This document shows positions 50,166 to 56,718 of a DNA stretch of 64,000 nt, piece by piece; the first letter of the stretch is position 1, and the number at the start of each line of letters is the position of its first letter. Location of the stretch: positions 1-64,000 of the IMG/VR virus record IMGVR_UViG_3300010373_000045; one strand, 5' to 3'. Made by a program: the position numbers and the translations under genes. This DNA is from a virus. The notes under the pieces were generated by a model. It was not told the DNA's origin. It saw nothing but the letters and a program-made list of their open reading frames with translations, and did not search any database.

Positions 50166-50194
50166 TTGACTCTCGGAGTTAATCGGGTTAATTT
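50166..50194 (+). promoter_or_regulatory. sigma70-like promoter
   Basis: TTGACT at 50166-50171, 17-base spacer, TAATTT at 50189-50194, reading into the plus-strand operon that starts at 50280, divergent from the minus gene pair. Confidence 0.5.
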
Positions 50195-50279
50195 GGCATG
50201 GTTCCAAAATAGACCATCGCTCGTCCAACGTGAGGACACTCCTCTCATAAGGGAAAAATGCCGGTTAGATTCCGGCGCG

Positions 50280-50567
50280 ATGGACCATTTCTATATGATT
50301 CCGGAAACACGAGCCGAGCTTGAGAGATTGGGATATAAATTCACCAAGATTGGCGCATGTCCTTGCCAGGATGTTTTGGAATTTTGGCAAACGCCGAACG
50401 GGAGTAAAATCGGCTTAAACCTGGTTTTTTCTTCTCCTCCAGAAGACCGAACTGGTTCTGTCGATCGGTTTGAAGAACATCACAGACGATGCCCTATTCA
50501 ATTGGAACTGGCAAAGGTCAAGCAGAGGCTTTCCGAGAAGACTTCCAAACAAAGGATGCTTTTATGA
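50280..50567 (+). CDS. hypothetical protein
   Basis: 95 residues from ATG 50280 (GTG/TTG starts upstream lack ribosome sites). CPCQDVLEFWQTPNGSKIGL suggests a small beta fold; a basic helical tail follows. ATGA overlap with the next gene. Confidence 0.55.
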   Translation: MDHFYMIPETRAELERLGYKFTKIGACPCQDVLEFWQTPNGSKIGLNLVFSSPPEDRTGSVDRFEEHHRRCPIQLELAKVKQRLSEKTSKQRMLL

Positions 50568-50740
50568 CCTATGAGGAAGCGATGGCATTTCTTGACCGGG
50601 ACGAGAGATTTAAGGCCACCGTTTATGCCATGAACACGTTGCTTATCGACAAGGGTGTATACACTTCGGATGAATTTTCGACTCTATTCACTGAATGGGC
50701 TGTAAAGGAAAAGCATAAGAAACAGCGGGAGAACAATTAA
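50564..50740 (+). CDS. hypothetical protein
   Basis: 58 residues, helical (MTYEEAMAFLDRDERFKATV), overlapping the upstream stop. Unknown. Confidence 0.55.
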   Translation: MTYEEAMAFLDRDERFKATVYAMNTLLIDKGVYTSDEFSTLFTEWAVKEKHKKQRENN

Positions 50741-50770
50741 CATGGAGAATTCCCTAACCGACCTTTTCTG

Positions 50771-50989
50771 ATGGTGTCAGAAAACACGTCTGGATTACTT
50801 CGAAGGATCGATGAATTAGAAAAGCGTTGCAGGGATCAGGAGATGTCTATCCGTTTAATTACCGGTGTTCTTGAACGAACCACCAAGATCTTGGAGCGTA
50901 CTACCGATGCACAATGGATTAAACGCCGAGCAACTCGTCATCTACATAAGGCAACTCCGCCGACGCGTAAGGCAGCTCGAAGGAATTAA
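50771..50989 (+). CDS. small basic helical protein
   Basis: 72 residues; coiled-coil-like first half (LLRRIDELEKRCRDQEMSIR), Arg/Lys-rich second half. No clear Shine-Dalgarno. Confidence 0.5.
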   Translation: MVSENTSGLLRRIDELEKRCRDQEMSIRLITGVLERTTKILERTTDAQWIKRRATRHLHKATPPTRKAARRN

Positions 50990-51080
50990 AAGTCCGGCTA
51001 CGTGGAAACGCCGTGTTGAATTAAAGCGGGCATGTGGTCGACTTCATCACCTGCGTCGCTACGCCTGGAACGCACGATGA
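50909..51080 (+). CDS. small basic protein (start uncertain)
   Basis: 56 residues in another frame over the end of the previous gene. Rich in Arg/Leu (IYIRQLRRRVRQLEGIKSPA). The ATGA overlap with 51077 supports it being real, though overlap with 50771-50989 is long. Confidence 0.4.
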
Positions 51081-51286
51081 TAGAACTAATGACACCATCA
51101 GGTGTCGGGCTTCATGTTGGTCAGAAGTGGAAAGAGGTTGATCCTCGATTTGATCGAATCGTTACTATTAAGGGTTGGGAAGAGTTACGCGGCGAGACAA
51201 TCATCCTGATCCAAGGTAAACGTTTAACTAGAGCCAGACTTGCCAGATTTAACGGCAGGCGCGGCGGCTATGTTTTGGTGGAATGA
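51077..51286 (+). CDS. hypothetical small beta-rich protein
   Basis: 69 residues: GLHVGQKWKEVDPRFDRIVT then IILIQGKRLTRARLARF. Resembles a small SH3-like fold. Coupled to the upstream gene. Confidence 0.6.
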   Translation: MIELMTPSGVGLHVGQKWKEVDPRFDRIVTIKGWEELRGETIILIQGKRLTRARLARFNGRRGGYVLVE

Positions 51287-51305
51287 AGACGCTTAGGAAT
51301 CGCTG

Positions 51306-52019
51306 ATGAAACTGACAAAAGTTACGATCACTGGCGCAGACGACAAGACCGATATTCAACAACTTGTGGATTTATCGTTTCGATTTAGTTTTGTCGAATG
51401 GGGAATACTTGTCTCGAAAGCGAAAACTGGATCGCGCCGTTTTCCGTCCGAGGATTGGATCAATGCATTTACCGTCGAGGCTGCAAAAAATAATTTAAAT
51501 GTTGCCACACATATCTGTGGTCGTTGGACGCGAGAATTAATTGCAGGAACGCTTAAATGGTATGACCTACCAAGTTGTATCGATGTTTGCCAGAGGATCC
51601 AGATTAATACGCATGCCGATGCGCGAACAGCGATCCTGACACGCCCATTGGCAATGGCAGAAAAACTTTTAGAGCGAGAAAAAATATACATTTTTCAGCT
51701 TGATGGTGTGAATAATTCTCTGCCTTTATGTTTTCCGGATCCAAGAATAAAGAAAGCTGGCTTATTCGATCTTTCGGGCGGCGCTGGCGTTCTGCCGAAT
51801 CAATGGCTCTCACCAAACGATGCCTTTCCCTGCGGCTACGCTGGCGGGCTCGGTCCAGAAAACATCCTTGAACAACTCACAAAGATAGATGCCGTCTGTC
51901 CGCCCGATTACGAGACCTGGGTCGATATGGAGCGCCGCGTTCGTACAGATGATGATGAAGAATTGGACCTAGCGCGAGTGACGAGCGTGCTTGAACAGGT
52001 GGCAGGACTGATTCAATGA
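51306..52019 (+). CDS. hypothetical TIM-barrel-like protein
   Basis: 237 residues. DLSFRFSFVEWGILVSKAKT, then ATHICGRWTRELIAG, IFQLDGVNNSL and a GGAGVLPNQWLSPN glycine loop near FPCGYAGGLGPENI resemble phosphoribosylanthranilate-isomerase-type TIM barrels. Enzyme assignment uncertain. ATGA overlap with the deoxyribosyltransferase-like gene hints at nucleotide metabolism. Confidence 0.6.
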   Translation: MKLTKVTITGADDKTDIQQLVDLSFRFSFVEWGILVSKAKTGSRRFPSEDWINAFTVEAAKNNLNVATHICGRWTRELIAGTLKWYDLPSCIDVCQRIQINTHADARTAILTRPLAMAEKLLEREKIYIFQLDGVNNSLPLCFPDPRIKKAGLFDLSGGAGVLPNQWLSPNDAFPCGYAGGLGPENILEQLTKIDAVCPPDYETWVDMERRVRTDDDEELDLARVTSVLEQVAGLIQ

Positions 52020-52510
52020 AGGTAATTACCGCACCGCAATTCTTCTCATATGAAGCCGGATCTTTTTATATCTTTTTGGCTGGAACAATTGATATGGGGG
52101 ACTCCGAGAACTGGCAAGAGAGCGTAATTAACTGGATGTCTGGATGGACCGATAAGGTTGTTTTGTTGAACCCACGACGCCAGGATTGGAATAGTGAATG
52201 GGAGCAGGACGCGAATAAGATGCAATTTCGCGAACAGGTACGGTGGGAATTAGATGCAATGCAATGCGCCGACTTACGCTTTTTCGTTTTTGCTACGGAT
52301 GAGAATAACGCCAGAAAAGCGAAAGCGCCAATCACTCTTTTGGAACTTGGATTACATAAAGATAAGCCAGCAATCGTTTGTTGTCCGCCAGGGTACTACC
52401 GCAAGGGGAACGTAGATATTGTTTGTCATAAATATCGAATTCCAGTTTATGATAGTTTCGGTCAAGCGATGTTTGAATTATCAGTATACGTCTCCAAGAA
52501 ACTACTGTGA
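52016..52510 (+). CDS. nucleoside 2-deoxyribosyltransferase-like protein
   Basis: 164 residues. IFLAGTIDM, WQESVINWM, LLNPRRQDWNSEWEQ, QVRWELDAM and PITLLELGLH..CCPPGYYRKGNVDIV are the full signature of the nucleoside 2-deoxyribosyltransferase-like (Nuc_deoxyri_tr2) family. May move a modified base onto deoxyribose or break down host nucleosides. Confidence 0.8.
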   Translation: MKVITAPQFFSYEAGSFYIFLAGTIDMGDSENWQESVINWMSGWTDKVVLLNPRRQDWNSEWEQDANKMQFREQVRWELDAMQCADLRFFVFATDENNARKAKAPITLLELGLHKDKPAIVCCPPGYYRKGNVDIVCHKYRIPVYDSFGQAMFELSVYVSKKLL

Positions 52511-53184
52511 AGATTCATCTAATCGGCGACTGTCACGCGAAGATATCGCGCCTATTATGGATCCTCGATTCCTTGCCGAAAGATGAACCTGTCTTTCAGC
52601 TTGGAGACATGGGAGTAGGTTTTTCTGGCATATTTCTTCCTAAGCGTGATCCAAACTTCTGGTGGATCCGTGGTAATCATGATTGTCCGGAGAAATGTCG
52701 CGCGCACGAAAACTATCTTGGCGATTACGGATATCTTGAAGACCTGAAATTATTTTATGTTGCTGGCGCGTGGTCTATTGATTACGCGAGTCGCGTCCGC
52801 GGAGTTAGTTGGTGGCCAGATGAAGAATTGGGATATGAACAATTACAAGATGCCATTGACTTGTACAAACAAACCAAACCGGAAATCGTAATCAGCCACG
52901 AATGTCCAACCGAGGTTGGCATCAAGATGCTGGCACCGTTAATGCTGGACGGTTATTTCGGAGCAAAAGCATCCTGCGGCAAATCGCGTACTGCTCGAGC
53001 TCTACAGGTGATGTTTGAAGCCCATCAGCCGCAGCACTGGGTATTTGGACACTACCATATCGACCGTGATATTTATCTTAAGGTTCTTCCAGCGGATGTA
53101 GACCGTTTTGCGGATTGTTCAGAGGGCGAAGGAACACATTTTCGCTGCGTCTCAGAATTAGGAGTCTACACACTGGAGGTTTAA
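52507..53184 (+). CDS. metallophosphatase
   Basis: 225 residues. GDCH (7-10), LGDMG, RGNHDCPE, SHECP and FGHYHIDRD give the complete calcineurin-type metal site, unlike the variant at 49238. Possibly a Ser/Thr or nucleotide phosphatase. Coupled to the deoxyribosyltransferase-like gene. Confidence 0.8.
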   Translation: MKIHLIGDCHAKISRLLWILDSLPKDEPVFQLGDMGVGFSGIFLPKRDPNFWWIRGNHDCPEKCRAHENYLGDYGYLEDLKLFYVAGAWSIDYASRVRGVSWWPDEELGYEQLQDAIDLYKQTKPEIVISHECPTEVGIKMLAPLMLDGYFGAKASCGKSRTARALQVMFEAHQPQHWVFGHYHIDRDIYLKVLPADVDRFADCSEGEGTHFRCVSELGVYTLEV

Positions 53185-53364
53185 GTGCAAGCTAAAGAAA
53201 TTACCTTCGTTGAGATAGCCGGCCGACAGATCGCAGCCGTACTCATTATCTGTCCGAAATGTAAAACGCTCGACTTAAATACCACCTTTAATACGAATGT
53301 TGATCCGTGGACCGCTCATTGCCCGCTGGGGCACGAATGGACCATTCCCAATGATTCCAACTGA
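53185..53364 (+). CDS. zinc-ribbon protein
   Basis: 59 residues from GTG, GGAGG 6 bases upstream. ICPKCKTLDL and HCPLGHEW (CxxC plus C..H) make a zinc ribbon. Its KCPKCKT phrase recurs in the interrupted gene at 53785. Confidence 0.65.
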   Translation: MQAKEITFVEIAGRQIAAVLIICPKCKTLDLNTTFNTNVDPWTAHCPLGHEWTIPNDSN

Positions 53365-53920
53365 TGAGCAGCTCTGGGAAAAATTACGCACAATCAAGCC
53401 GCCGTATCCTGTCGCATTCAAGTTTAAAAGCGGAAAGAAAATCACTCTCTGTCCGCCAGGTAATGCCGAGGGAATTGATATTCAATCGGAGGTTGTGCGC
53501 CCTAAAATATTACACTTCCGGCTTTATCAGGGTGTAGGCGCGCACCATGAAGAAATTAGAATTAAGTCCGGTGTAATGCTCTGGTGGCAGGAAGCATACG
53601 TCTATCGACTGGAAATGAATTGCGCGATTACGCGAGCCATCGAATCATTAGATAGACTCTTTGCTCCTGTTCCGCGCAAGCCTGGACATCCAAAGAACGA
53701 CAACACTCCATGGCCGGAAGACTTTGGACAAGATATTGAGAAGATGACCAACCAAATTATGATTGAAGCGATCGAGGGGTGGATATGCGAGACGGAAAAA
53801 TTCCTAAGTGTCCGAAGTGTAAAACGATTACGTGAATACACTGGTCCGGCAACGGTATTTGCAAATGCTGTTGCTGCGGACACCGAGAACCAATGTGGGT
53901 TTTCTATCGACACGGAATAA
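53351..53920 (+). CDS. hypothetical protein
   Basis: 189 residues from ATG 53351, overlapping the zinc ribbon by 14 bases. Helical second half (ITRAIESLDRLFA, MTNQIMIEAIEGWICETEKF). The last 135 bases overlap a zinc-ribbon frame, so its natural end is in doubt. Confidence 0.55.
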   Translation: MIPTDEQLWEKLRTIKPPYPVAFKFKSGKKITLCPPGNAEGIDIQSEVVRPKILHFRLYQGVGAHHEEIRIKSGVMLWWQEAYVYRLEMNCAITRAIESLDRLFAPVPRKPGHPKNDNTPWPEDFGQDIEKMTNQIMIEAIEGWICETEKFLSVRSVKRLREYTGPATVFANAVAADTENQCGFSIDTE

Positions 53921-53979
53921 CATATTCTTCGTTAGGAATAAGCTCGATACACACGAAGATTCCTGGAGAAACTGAATGA
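53785..53979 (+). pseudogene. zinc-ribbon gene interrupted by in-frame TGA
   Basis: From ATG 53785 the frame reads MRDGKIPKCPKCKTIT, TGA (53833-53835), then IHWSGNGICKCCCCGHREPM and on to a stop that overlaps the next start by 4 bases (ATGA at 53976). Both halves together make one zinc ribbon (CPKC plus CKCCCCGH), so it is either mutated or read through. Confidence 0.55.
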
Positions 53980-54227
53980 GTTGGATTAAGGTATCCGACA
54001 AACTGCCGTTAACGCCAAACAGTTGCCCGATAGCAAGCAGACGTTCGGACGTATTTTTATATTCCGACAATGTTTTGTTATTTGAAAAGAGTAGTCATCG
54101 TAACGGAGAAGATATAACTATCGGTTGCGTGAATGTATATCCTAATGGTGGTGAGACGACATGGACCGACATTCACGGGCAAGAAATCCATCCGACCCAT
54201 TGGCAACCGCTACCGGAGAAACCGTGA
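53976..54227 (+). CDS. DUF551-like protein
   Basis: 83 residues: WIKVSDKLPLT near the start and THWQPLPEKP at the end are the DUF551 signature ('WIxVxxxLP...TxxxxxTHWxPLPxxP'). Beta-rich; function unknown. GGAG 10 bases upstream. Confidence 0.75.
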   Translation: MSWIKVSDKLPLTPNSCPIASRRSDVFLYSDNVLLFEKSSHRNGEDITIGCVNVYPNGGETTWTDIHGQEIHPTHWQPLPEKP

Positions 54228-54526
54228 GTCAAGAAGAAAAGTTAAGACAGGCGCTCCGAGAAATAGCAAATCGCGCTGGTGCTCCAACGATGGGTTATTC
54301 GCCGCCAAATGAACTACGAGAACAACGCGAATCTCTGGATTGGATTGCTGCCCGCGCAGCGGAAGCGTTGGGTGTAACACCTGTTCAACCGGAACATCAT
54401 CGCCTATCGATTGATTTTAACGCTGTTAACAAATGTTCTTTTTGTTCGGAACGATACGGTTTCTGTGAAAAGCATCAAGATATGTACGGTATCGATTACA
54501 AGGGTGATCCGCAGAGGAAATCGTAA
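54224..54526 (+). CDS. hypothetical protein
   Basis: 100 residues from GTG, overlapping DUF551-like stop. Helical N-terminus; C-terminal CSFCSERYGFCEKH is a Cys/His knuckle. Confidence 0.6.
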   Translation: MSQEEKLRQALREIANRAGAPTMGYSPPNELREQRESLDWIAARAAEALGVTPVQPEHHRLSIDFNAVNKCSFCSERYGFCEKHQDMYGIDYKGDPQRKS

Positions 54527-54528
54527 TT

Positions 54529-54855
54529 ATGAAATATACAATTACAGAATCAAAAACGCACCCAGGTCATTATTGGGTCGATGAAGATCAGAAGATCAGT
54601 CGAGCTTTGTTTGTCGGTCCTACGGCCGAGCAAGAAGCGCAGGAGTACGCGCGCTGGAAAAATGCCCATGTGGAAGCGGAAATTGCCACGGCAAACTTCG
54701 AAGCGCGCCGTCGCGCTCGTTTTGATCCTGACAAATTAACGCAAGAGCAATGGGAAAAGATTGGCAAAGGTGTTTGTCCACTTTGCGACAGTAAGATTGG
54801 CTATTGCGAAGCCGGAGAATTTTGCACAAACGATGCGTGTCCTTATGTTCTTTAG
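54529..54855 (+). CDS. zinc-ribbon protein
   Basis: 108 residues, 2 bases after the previous stop. CPLCDSKIGYCEAGEFCTND then CPYVL at the C-terminus. Helical middle. Last gene before the tRNA cluster. Confidence 0.6.
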   Translation: MKYTITESKTHPGHYWVDEDQKISRALFVGPTAEQEAQEYARWKNAHVEAEIATANFEARRRARFDPDKLTQEQWEKIGKGVCPLCDSKIGYCEAGEFCTNDACPYVL

Positions 54856-54947
54856 GATTCAAATGGATAACCTGATTCGTGAATGGTGGAGGCGTCATGG
54901 CGTTGTTGCTATGGTTCCTTGCGGATTCTCGCTTAATTAAATTTTTC

Positions 54948-54975
54948 TTGACAAGGCTTTGTTCCGTGATACATT
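54948..54975 (+). promoter_or_regulatory. sigma70-like promoter of the tRNA cluster
   Basis: Perfect TTGACA at 54948-54953, 16-base spacer, TACATT at 54970-54975. Expected transcript begins near 54982, upstream of the PTH2-like ORF and the tRNAs. Confidence 0.7.
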
Positions 54976-55032
54976 CGCGGCATGACATTTACCTAGATTT
55001 CTCAAGAACCTTACGTTTATACCTTCATTCGG

Positions 55033-55533
55033 ATGGATCTTCCCATCCAGCATCAAATCATCCAATCCAATCATGCAGTAGAACAGGCGACTATGCGCTT
55101 CACGCATAAGCCTTATACAGTCCAACAGAATGAGTGTTGGAACAACCACGTTCTGATTGGTGTGCCCGATCTGGCCGCACTTAAACGTGTTGCCGGCAAA
55201 CTCGCCGTATCTCAGATTCAACATTATTGCTGGTTTGAACCAGACTTTCCCGAAGCAGAAAGATTTACAGCCATTTGTACGGCGCCGATTAGCGGAGTTG
55301 CGCGATCGGTGCTCTCAAATTATCGAGTTTACAAAGATACGCCCGTAACTCAACTACGAGAGTGCTCTGATCTAAACAGAGAAGTTGTCGGTGAGAATCC
55401 GACCGGGCGTGCCAGTTTATGTGCGCGTGGTCCAGCGGCTGGACAGGTCAACTCTAAATTGATCGAGGTAGGTTCGACTCCTACCGCGCACACCAATGCC
55501 GGCGGTGCGGAAGCTAGCGCCGCGCTCTCTTGA
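55033..55533 (+). CDS. PTH2-like protein, open frame running into tRNA genes
   Basis: Residues 1-101 resemble a compact PTH2-like (peptidyl-tRNA hydrolase 2) fold of phage type: IQHQIIQSNHAVEQAT, VLIGVPDLAALKRVAGKLA, HYCWFEPDFPEAERFTAICT, then GVARSVLSNYRVYK. No stop follows: codons continue through the tRNAs at 55339 and 55421 to TGA at 55531. The natural product probably ends near 55335, before the first tRNA. The codons at 55120-55143 coincide with hairpin repeat R8. PTH activity is not proven. Confidence 0.55.
   Translation: MDLPIQHQIIQSNHAVEQATMRFTHKPYTVQQNECWNNHVLIGVPDLAALKRVAGKLAVSQIQHYCWFEPDFPEAERFTAICTAPISGVARSVLSNYRVYKDTPVTQLRECSDLNREVVGENPTGRASLCARGPAAGQVNSKLIEVGSTPTAHTNAGGAEASAALS
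55120..55143 (+). repeat. hairpin repeat copy R8
   Basis: GTCCAAC, AGAATGA, GTGTTGGAAC, within the PTH2-like frame. It fits the R1 consensus but overlaps coding sequence, so it may be coincidental. Confidence 0.45.
55339..55414 (+). tRNA. tRNA with CTA anticodon (amber), type I
   Basis: 76 nt: acceptor ACGCCCG/CGGGCGT, D-stem ACTC/GAGT, anticodon stem CTCTG/CAGAG with loop ATCTAAA (T33, anticodon CTA, A37), T-stem GTCGG/CCGAC with loop TGAGAAT, G73, encoded CCA. It would read UAG. Amino acid identity not shown. Confidence 0.85.
55421..55495 (+). tRNA. tRNA with CTA anticodon (amber), 6-bp anticodon stem
   Basis: 75 nt: acceptor GTGCGCG/CGCGCAC, D-stem GTCC/GGAC, anticodon stem GGTCAA/TTGATC (6 bp), loop CTCTAAA, 3-base variable region, T-stem GTAGG/CCTAC with canonical TTCGACT, A73, CCA. 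The long anticodon stem and short variable loop also occur in pyrrolysine tRNA, but the D-loop GG and T-loop are canonical, and no pylS is seen. Confidence 0.85.
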
Positions 55534-55550
55534 ATGGGACGCCGGCACCA
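55498..55550 (+). ncRNA. miniature tRNA-like RNA 1
   Basis: 53 nt: acceptor stem GCCGGCG (55498-55504)/CGCCGGC (55540-55546), hairpin GTGCGG/CCGCGC with a 9-base loop, T-arm-like TCTC-TTGAAT-GGGA, discriminator A, encoded CCA (55548-55550). No D-arm plus anticodon-arm pair and no 7-base anticodon loop. Confidence 0.75.
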
Positions 55551-55551
55551 T

Positions 55552-55597
55552 AGGGGCTCGCGTGAAAGCGCGTGGATCAAATCCGAAGCCCCTGCCA
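55552..55597 (+). ncRNA. miniature tRNA-like RNA 2
   Basis: 46 nt: acceptor AGGGGCT/AGCCCCT, hairpin CGCG-TGAAAG-CGCG, T-arm-like TGG-ATC-AAAT-CCG (loop ATCAAAT), discriminator G, encoded CCA (55595-55597). One base after mini-RNA 1. Confidence 0.75.
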
Positions 55598-55598
55598 C

Positions 55599-55643
55599 GC
55601 GGGGTGCGTCGAAAGACGTGGTTCAAAGCCACACCCCGCTCCA
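55599..55643 (+). ncRNA. miniature tRNA-like RNA 3
   Basis: 45 nt: acceptor GCGGGGT/ACCCCGC, hairpin CGTC-GAAA-GACG, T-arm GTGG/CCAC with a true T-loop TTCAAAG, discriminator T, encoded CCA (55641-55643). The T-arm is the most tRNA-like of the three. One base after mini-RNA 2. Confidence 0.8.
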
Positions 55644-55681
55644 ATTTCTTTAGGAACAAAAATTGTTCCTAAGAGAACAAG

Positions 55682-55781
55682 GCGTCTGTAGCTTAACCGG
55701 GTGAAAGCATCGGTCTCTAAAACCGACAGAGCAGCCAGTTCTAACTGGTTGATGCGAGTTCAAATCTCGCCAGACGCTCCA
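55682..55781 (+). tRNA. tRNA with CTA anticodon (amber), class II
   Basis: 100 nt: acceptor GCGTCTG/CAGACGC, D-stem GCTT/AAGC, anticodon stem TCGGT/ACCGA with loop CTCTAAA, a 27-base variable region containing hairpin CCAGTT-CT-AACTGG, T-stem GCGAG/CTCGC with TTCAAAT, T73, CCA. A long variable arm is expected for Leu, Ser or Tyr identity. Confidence 0.85.
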
Positions 55782-55791
55782 AAATTCCTGC

Positions 55792-55797
55792 TATAAT
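55792..55797 (+). promoter_or_regulatory. extended -10 promoter of ssb
   Basis: TGC-TATAAT, 8 bases before ATG of ssb; TSS expected near 55804 so the message would be leaderless. No good -35. CCG-TATAAT at 56884-56889 precedes the ATG at 56906 in a similar way, and TACAAT at 58130-58135 precedes the portal ATG by 9 bases. Confidence 0.55.
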
Positions 55798-55804
55798 CCC
55801 GAGC

Positions 55805-56230
55805 ATGCTAAACAAAGTTTTTCTTATCGGCCGTCTCGGTAAAGATCCCGAGACTCGTTACACTTCTGGCGGCTCAGCCGTTTGTAATTTCTCAATCGCC
55901 ACAGACGAAACATTTAAAGATCGCTCAGGGCAAAAGCAGAAACACATCGAGTGGCACAAGATCATTGCCTGGAGTAAGTTGGCAGAAATTTGTCAGCAAT
56001 ACTTAAAGAAGGGTTCGCTTGTTTACGTCGAAGGTAAAATTCAATCTCGCCAATGGGAAGACAAGCGCAGCGGAGAAAAGCGCACGGCATTTGAGATTGT
56101 AGCTTCAACCATGAAGATGCTTGGCGATAAGCCGGAACGGACCGCGGCGCCGGCGCAAGATCATTACGATGCCGATCCAGTAGGCGGTGGAGGCGGATCT
56201 GAGATTTCTGACGAAGACATTCCTTTTTAG
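55805..56230 (+). CDS. ssb: single-stranded DNA-binding protein
   Basis: 141 residues. OB-fold start MLNKVFLIGRLGKDPETRYT, then WHKIIAWSKLAEICQQYLKKG and YVEGKIQSRQWEDKRSGEK. Gly-rich linker and acidic tip ending DEDIPF, which docks replication proteins. No ribosome site; possibly leaderless. Confidence 0.92.
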   Translation: MLNKVFLIGRLGKDPETRYTSGGSAVCNFSIATDETFKDRSGQKQKHIEWHKIIAWSKLAEICQQYLKKGSLVYVEGKIQSRQWEDKRSGEKRTAFEIVASTMKMLGDKPERTAAPAQDHYDADPVGGGGGSEISDEDIPF

Positions 56231-56259
56231 TTTGACATCTGTGATATCCTCTAGCCTCA

Positions 56260-56335
56260 GGGTCAGTAAGCTTAGCGGCGAAACTGCTCGCCTCCAAACC
56301 GAGACTCGGTGGTTCGAATCCATCCTGACCCGCCA
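56260..56335 (+). tRNA. tRNA-Trp(CCA)
   Basis: 76 nt: acceptor GGGTCAG/CTGACCC, D-arm 17 nt with one C-A mismatch, anticodon loop CTCCAAA with stem CTCGC/CCGAG containing one C-C mismatch, T-stem GGTGG/CCATC with TTCGAAT, G73, CCA. Layout is canonical; the two mismatches may be repaired by modification or mark decay. Confidence 0.7.
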
Positions 56336-56345
56336 TATTGACCTT

Positions 56346-56476
56346 CGTGATCAGCCGTGTATGGCGTCTGATCACGGAACCGAGGCAGTCGATGCGGGCT
56401 TAGTCTCCTGTGTATCGGCTGCCTCCGGGAATAGATCTAAACAGAGGGGGCGGCGGTAAAGAGGATGTACGCCGCC
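56346..56476 (+). other. hairpin chain between tRNA-Trp and acb2-like gene
   Basis: Three successive stems: CGTGATCAG/CTGATCACG (56346-56376), GAGGCAG/CTGCCTC (56382-56425) and GGCGGCG/CGCCGCC (56449-56476). No gene between. May be a processed RNA or control of the next gene. Confidence 0.5.
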
Positions 56477-56500
56477 TCGTTTACTTTGAAAGGAATTGTG

Positions 56501-56716
56501 ATGATAACTGAAGTCAATATCGACAACTGGTTTACCTACCACGCACCGACGCCAGACCAACTTCCTAAGTTCGAGGCGATCCGCGAGGCTGGTAAACATT
56601 TGGCTGCGGTTATTGTCGCGAATACTCTTCCAAGCGCCGATCAAACCGCAGCCGTTCGAAAGGTACGTGAAGCTTGCATGACGGCAAATGCCAGCATCGC
56701 GTGCGGCGGTAATTGA
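56501..56716 (+). CDS. Acb2-like cyclic-nucleotide sponge (anti-CBASS)
   Basis: 71 residues, AAAGGA 8 bases before ATG. NWFTYHAPTPDQLPKFEAIR, then AVIVANTLPSADQTAAVRKV and REACMTANASIACGG are the signature of Acb2/Tad1-type hairpin proteins that bind cyclic di- and trinucleotides and block CBASS and Thoeris signalling. Family call from recalled consensus. Confidence 0.75.
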   Translation: MITEVNIDNWFTYHAPTPDQLPKFEAIREAGKHLAAVIVANTLPSADQTAAVRKVREACMTANASIACGGN

Positions 56717-56718
56717 TC

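Noticed and set aside
55421-55495. Pyrrolysine tRNA
   Set aside because: 6-bp anticodon stem and short variable loop agree, but the D-loop keeps GG, the T-loop is TTCGACT and no pylS is present in the window.
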